Origin: a virus
DNA length: 29,649 nucleotides
Reading direction: 5' to 3' (one strand)
IMG/VR virus record: IMGVR_UViG_3300029448_000175
Location: 4,923-34,571 of that record
Of this stretch, positions 26,167 to 29,649 are shown one piece after another. Below the pieces are notes generated by a model that saw nothing but the letters and a program-made list of their open reading frames with translations, was not told the origin of the DNA and did no database searches. The position numbers and the translations under genes were made by a program. Each line of letters starts with the position of its first letter. Within the stretch, counting starts at the first letter, position 1.

Positions 26167-28584
26167 TTATTTTGGGCTAAATGTCTCTAATCCAAAACCA
26201 CTTCCGAGTATATCATTACCTGATGACTCGAATTTTTTAGGTGAACCACCTGTTTTCCTTTGATCTATAAGTTCACTTTGTTGTGAGGCTTGTATTTTAG
26301 TTCTCTCATCTTTGCGGTCTTCTTTTTCTTTTTCTCTTGTAGAAATATTATCAGACTGCATTTTTTGTATTTGTTGATTATACTGAAACTCTAAAGCCAT
26401 TAATTGTTTTTTAAGCTCTACTTCTTCTAGCATAGCTTTAGACTTAAATTGAGCTTTAGCTTGTTCAACTTGTATTTCTGCTTGCGCTTTGCTAGACTGC
26501 TTGTTCATTTCTACTTGAGCAGCTAGTTGTTGTTGCTGCGCATTCATTTGAGACTGCATTTGCATGTTTCGCTGTTGAGCCGCAGCCTCTGCTTGCATTT
26601 TCTTTTTTCTTCTAAGTTTTAAAACTTCATTTGCTAGCTTTAAATTTCTTATTTGCCTAATATCTATAGCATCTTCTAAATCTATGCTACCTTGTTTTAA
26701 CGACTGCTGGATGTTGTTTTCAAGCATTTGTTTTTCTTCTTCGTCTGGAGCTAGCTCTAAAAATATCCCAAAGTCATACAGGTGCATTTGACTTAGCTCA
26801 TCTAAACTAGCAACGCTGTGAGAACCTATTGATTGAACAAAAGCGTCTCTAGTTGGAGAAAACTCAAGCACATCAGATATTCTAAGCGATAAAGATTCTA
26901 ATATATCAGACACTAAAAACATGCCAGCTTGTAGTATATGCCTTGTCGCAGTATTAGAGTTTTGAGCAGCTAGCTTTTGTAAACCAACTAAAGCATTTTT
27001 ATCAGGCGTACTACCGTCTCTAGCTTCGTTAAGTCCAGTCGTGTCTCTAATCATTTGCAAATAATAGTTATAGTTAGCTATTAAACTTTGCATTTTAGCC
27101 CCTCCGTTACCATTGCGTATTTCTTGTATAGGCACTCGACCAGGATTAATATCACCGTCAGCAGTCATTGATCTACCAATAACGCTACCTGTTTGGAAAA
27201 ACATATTTAAAGCTTCCTGAGGATTGTAATTTGTTCCGTTACCTAAGTCTATTTCAGCTAAACCATCAGCGTCTAAATAAATACCATCAGGTATTATTTT
27301 AGACATAACTTGCTGCAGCTTAAGATGAGTTAGCTGTATCATGTCTGCAAAACCAGTTATACGACTAACTAAACTTTCTATTCTACCTTCAAACATTCTA
27401 GGCGCTACAATAGAATAGTTCATTTTAACTTTAGTGTAATCACTTTTAGGTCTTATCATGTTTTTACAAAGCTCCCATCTTAAAAGCTTTTGAGCTCCTA
27501 ATATATAAACGCCATCATATAATACTTCGACCTGCTTAGATACTCTTTTAAAATTATCGTTTTCCGGCGGATTAAAACTATCATCTTTCGGTATAGCTTT
27601 TTCAGCGCCTGTTGATGTTTCTTTTATTTTATAAACATCATTCATGTAAGTTTTGTAGTTGAAATAAAGAACTTGGACAACGTTAGCGTCTTTGTCTCTT
27701 CTTTCATATTTATTACTAGCGTATCTTTTAGAGTTTTTAGAAGCTATATCTTTTAAATCTTCTTCAGTTAAAAATGGAAACTGCTTGGCTATTTCGTTTA
27801 TTGGAACTTCTTTAAGCTCGCCTATATAGTACACGTCTTCAAAAAACGGTGACTCAGTAAAAGAGTATATTAAATTAGCAGGATCAACATAGTCTATAGT
27901 GACACCTTCTGAAGTGTTAAAGCTAGTTTTAGCAGCACCTATACCTATAGTAACTAAGTCGTAGAAAAATCTACGTTTAATTAAATCAAACTTGTTTCCT
28001 TGCATTAACACGTTTAAAGCTTGCTCTTGAGCTATTTCAGCTTGCTGCTTGTAATTTAGTTGCATGTGCAATGCTAATTCTTCAACGCTGTCAGGTAAAG
28101 TGTCAGGATTATTTTCATACATGTTAACACCAAGCTCTTTTAGCGAAAAGTCTTTTAGCTCTTTAAGCTCCATGTCTTCTAGTATAGACTGCATGTATTG
28201 AGTTCTTTTGCTAGCGCCATAAGGATCTTGAGAAAAAGCTTTTATAGAATAATCTTTGTCTGACATACCATTTACTACTATGTCTACAAACTTAGATATA
28301 ATCGGCACTGGCTTCCAGTCTAAGTTTAAATAGCTTAAGTCTCCGTTTATAGATAGCTCGTCTTTATATTTTTGTATTGGCTGCTCTCCTCTAGCGTAAA
28401 GTCTAAGACTTCTATACGTATCTCCATTAGAGCTGTATCTTCTTGAATAATAGTTGTAACCATCATTGCTATTGTAAAACCACTCAGTCTCTATTGCTTT
28501 TGCTATTTTTAAGCCATAATCATAGCTAACTTTTTCAAAATCGCTTACCGCTTGGCTTGGAAAATAATTATTAGGTGACTGCAT
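26167..28584 (-). CDS. Portal protein (crAss-like type)
   Basis: This 805-residue protein would form the dodecameric DNA channel and dock the terminase. Near the N-terminus SLRLYARGEQPIQKYKDEL, then WKPVPIISKFVDIVVNGM (about 80-115), match the pattern I know from crAss-like and related marine portals. The central part alternates beta strands with helices, as in portal wing and stem regions, including an EGVTIDYVDPANLIYSF segment (about 225-242). Residues about 660-745 form a Gln/Met/Ala-rich coiled coil (MQMQSQMNAQQQQLAAQVEM), which could be an extended barrel inside the head. The length of about 800 residues is what I expect for this portal type. It starts 2 bases after the terminase stop. 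Confidence 0.85.
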   Translation of the reverse strand: MQSPNNYFPSQAVSDFEKVSYDYGLKIAKAIETEWFYNSNDGYNYYSRRYSSNGDTYRSLRLYARGEQPIQKYKDELSINGDLSYLNLDWKPVPIISKFVDIVVNGMSDKDYSIKAFSQDPYGASKRTQYMQSILEDMELKELKDFSLKELGVNMYENNPDTLPDSVEELALHMQLNYKQQAEIAQEQALNVLMQGNKFDLIKRRFFYDLVTIGIGAAKTSFNTSEGVTIDYVDPANLIYSFTESPFFEDVYYIGELKEVPINEIAKQFPFLTEEDLKDIASKNSKRYASNKYERRDKDANVVQVLYFNYKTYMNDVYKIKETSTGAEKAIPKDDSFNPPENDNFKRVSKQVEVLYDGVYILGAQKLLRWELCKNMIRPKSDYTKVKMNYSIVAPRMFEGRIESLVSRITGFADMIQLTHLKLQQVMSKIIPDGIYLDADGLAEIDLGNGTNYNPQEALNMFFQTGSVIGRSMTADGDINPGRVPIQEIRNGNGGAKMQSLIANYNYYLQMIRDTTGLNEARDGSTPDKNALVGLQKLAAQNSNTATRHILQAGMFLVSDILESLSLRISDVLEFSPTRDAFVQSIGSHSVASLDELSQMHLYDFGIFLELAPDEEEKQMLENNIQQSLKQGSIDLEDAIDIRQIRNLKLANEVLKLRRKKKMQAEAAAQQRNMQMQSQMNAQQQQLAAQVEMNKQSSKAQAEIQVEQAKAQFKSKAMLEEVELKKQLMALEFQYNQQIQKMQSDNISTREKEKEDRKDERTKIQASQQSELIDQRKTGGSPKKFESSGNDILGSGFGLETFSPK

Positions 28585-28586
28585 AC

Positions 28587-29649
28587 TTATTTAATTATTT
28601 TTGATGTGTAACCATCATTTTTATATCTGGATATATTTATGTTTAACTTAGGTATTGACTTACTAGCTACCGGCGTATACAAATGTCTATTGCAAGCCAT
28701 TATAGCTAATCCACTGCTTATTGAAGCATCATGCTTGGTTCTTTTGTTAATATCAAACTTAGCCCAGTCGTTTAAGGTATCGTTGAAATATATGTTACCA
28801 TAATTACCGTCGCCCTTGCTCCCAACGTGATCGTTAATATACATTTCAATGGCAGCAGCGTGAGCCTGCTTTATATCTTCACTAGAGTTCGGTATACCAC
28901 CTACTTCTTTTTCAGCAACAGACAACTTATTCCAAATTTTATCTGGTCTATTCATGCTAAAACCTCTATATCCTCTACGTTTTAAGTAATACAAAAGTCT
29001 TGGCTTATTGTTTTCTGCAAGCAGTGGCATGCCATAAAAAACTAAAGCCATTAACACATCTTCAAAAAACATTTCAGCGGTTTGTGGTCTGGACAAATAT
29101 TCTAAAAAAAAATGATTAGCTGGCGCGTCTTCCATTGAAAACTTTGTCAATCCATGCAAAGCTCCTTTAGATCCTCTACCGTCAACAGTACCACTAATGT
29201 CGTAACTGTCGCAGCCAAAAGCACCAACGTGTTCATTTCCTGGATATTTTACTCCATTTTTTATTATCACTCTATTTTGAAGATTTATATTAGGAACCCA
29301 GCTAATTTTAAACCTTCCGCCTGGATCTGGGTTAAAAACTACTTTTGTATCTTTAACACCATTTGACCACTGAAAGCTACCTACAGTGACAGCGTTAGTA
29401 TCATTAACTCCTTCATTGTAATCTACTTGCTCGTATATTTTAACTAAATTAAATATACTGTTTTTTGCTTCGTCTCTAAAAGCATGCTCTTCAGTTCTTG
29501 GAAATTGTCTGTAAAACTCGTTTAACGCATCTTGATCTCCTTTTAAACCATCGGCTTCGTTATTCCAGTGGTTAACTACGCCAACATCTATTAGTTCACC
29601 GTCGGGTCCGTATACATCATTACTTGGATTATTAAATACAGGCTGTCCG
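28587..29649 (-). CDS. terL: Terminase large subunit, nuclease half; 5' part outside window
   Basis: The frame is open from the right window edge, giving about 353 residues of the C-terminal part. A GTG at 29270 is internal, because the coding sequence continues upstream without a stop (FNPDPGGRFKISWVPN just before it). Three acidic clusters fit the RNase H-like headful nuclease: Asp in FGCDSYDISG (codon 29210-29208), a Glu in PLLAENN after a VLMALVFYG strand, and Asp in KHDASISSGLAIMA (codon 28730-28728). The ATPase half, with Walker motifs, would lie beyond 29649. Order TerL-portal-scaffold-capsid supports the call. The protein would cut and package DNA at the portal. Confidence 0.85.
   Translation of the reverse strand, partial: GQPVFNNPSNDVYGPDGELIDVGVVNHWNNEADGLKGDQDALNEFYRQFPRTEEHAFRDEAKNSIFNLVKIYEQVDYNEGVNDTNAVTVGSFQWSNGVKDTKVVFNPDPGGRFKISWVPNINLQNRVIIKNGVKYPGNEHVGAFGCDSYDISGTVDGRGSKGALHGLTKFSMEDAPANHFFLEYLSRPQTAEMFFEDVLMALVFYGMPLLAENNKPRLLYYLKRRGYRGFSMNRPDKIWNKLSVAEKEVGGIPNSSEDIKQAHAAAIEMYINDHVGSKGDGNYGNIYFNDTLNDWAKFDINKRTKHDASISSGLAIMACNRHLYTPVASKSIPKLNINISRYKNDGYTSKIIK

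Noticed and set aside
29268-29270. GTG as a gene start for a 227-residue protein
   Set aside because: The same frame continues upstream to the window edge without a stop and with terminase-like sequence, so the GTG is an internal Val codon.

Overview
The window is one strand-coherent block of virion-structure genes from a tailed double-stranded DNA phage. It is AT-rich and tightly packed. All 16 genes I accept lie on the minus strand, and both end genes are cut by the window edges. Gene order and protein character fit a short-tailed phage of the crAss-like (Crassvirales-related) type, or the closely similar uncultured marine phages. Three things point this way from memory of these families: an ~800-residue portal, the start and end signatures of the very long muzzle/stabilization protein, and a giant polyprotein of the kind carried next to the muzzle gene. 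The host is probably a Bacteroidota cell, perhaps a marine flavobacterium. That inference rests on the phage type and on start codons preceded by AATAAAA-type leaders instead of Shine-Dalgarno sites. No database search was possible.

In transcription order (right to left) the window opens with the nuclease half of the large terminase subunit (29649-28587). It continues with the portal (28584-26167), an acidic scaffold-like protein (26141-24960) and the HK97-type major capsid protein (24940-23408). A clear intrinsic terminator follows the capsid gene. Next come a conserved protein of unknown function with a basic N-terminal tail (23340-22495), a 60-nt UUCG-capped hairpin that fills the following gap, and two connector/ring-like proteins (22434-21454 and 21452-20199). 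The 2,260-residue muzzle-like protein (20196-13414) comes after them.

Downstream of the muzzle is a cargo/ejection block: a glycine-zipper, Gln/Ala-rich 305-residue protein (13384-12467), a 469-residue helical protein (12459-11050) and a 3,000-residue giant (11043-2041). The giant carries an HEXXH metallopeptidase-like motif, a complete set of HAD-phosphatase motifs, a late membrane-like segment and a C-terminal Cys3His motif. The last part looks like a lysis/accessory cassette: a coiled-coil plus one-TM holin-like protein (2023-1787), two paralogous beta-rich small proteins (1741-1325 and 1315-905), a DUF5675-type protein with an L,D-transpeptidase-like Cys motif (904-437), and a third, more distant beta-rich protein cut by the left edge (434-1).

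Together these genes would package DNA, build the capsid and the portal-ring-muzzle tail, load internal proteins for delivery into the host, and perhaps lyse it. No tRNA, CRISPR array, transposon, integrase, replication gene or RNA polymerase is visible. No gene-free stretch exceeds about 70 bases.
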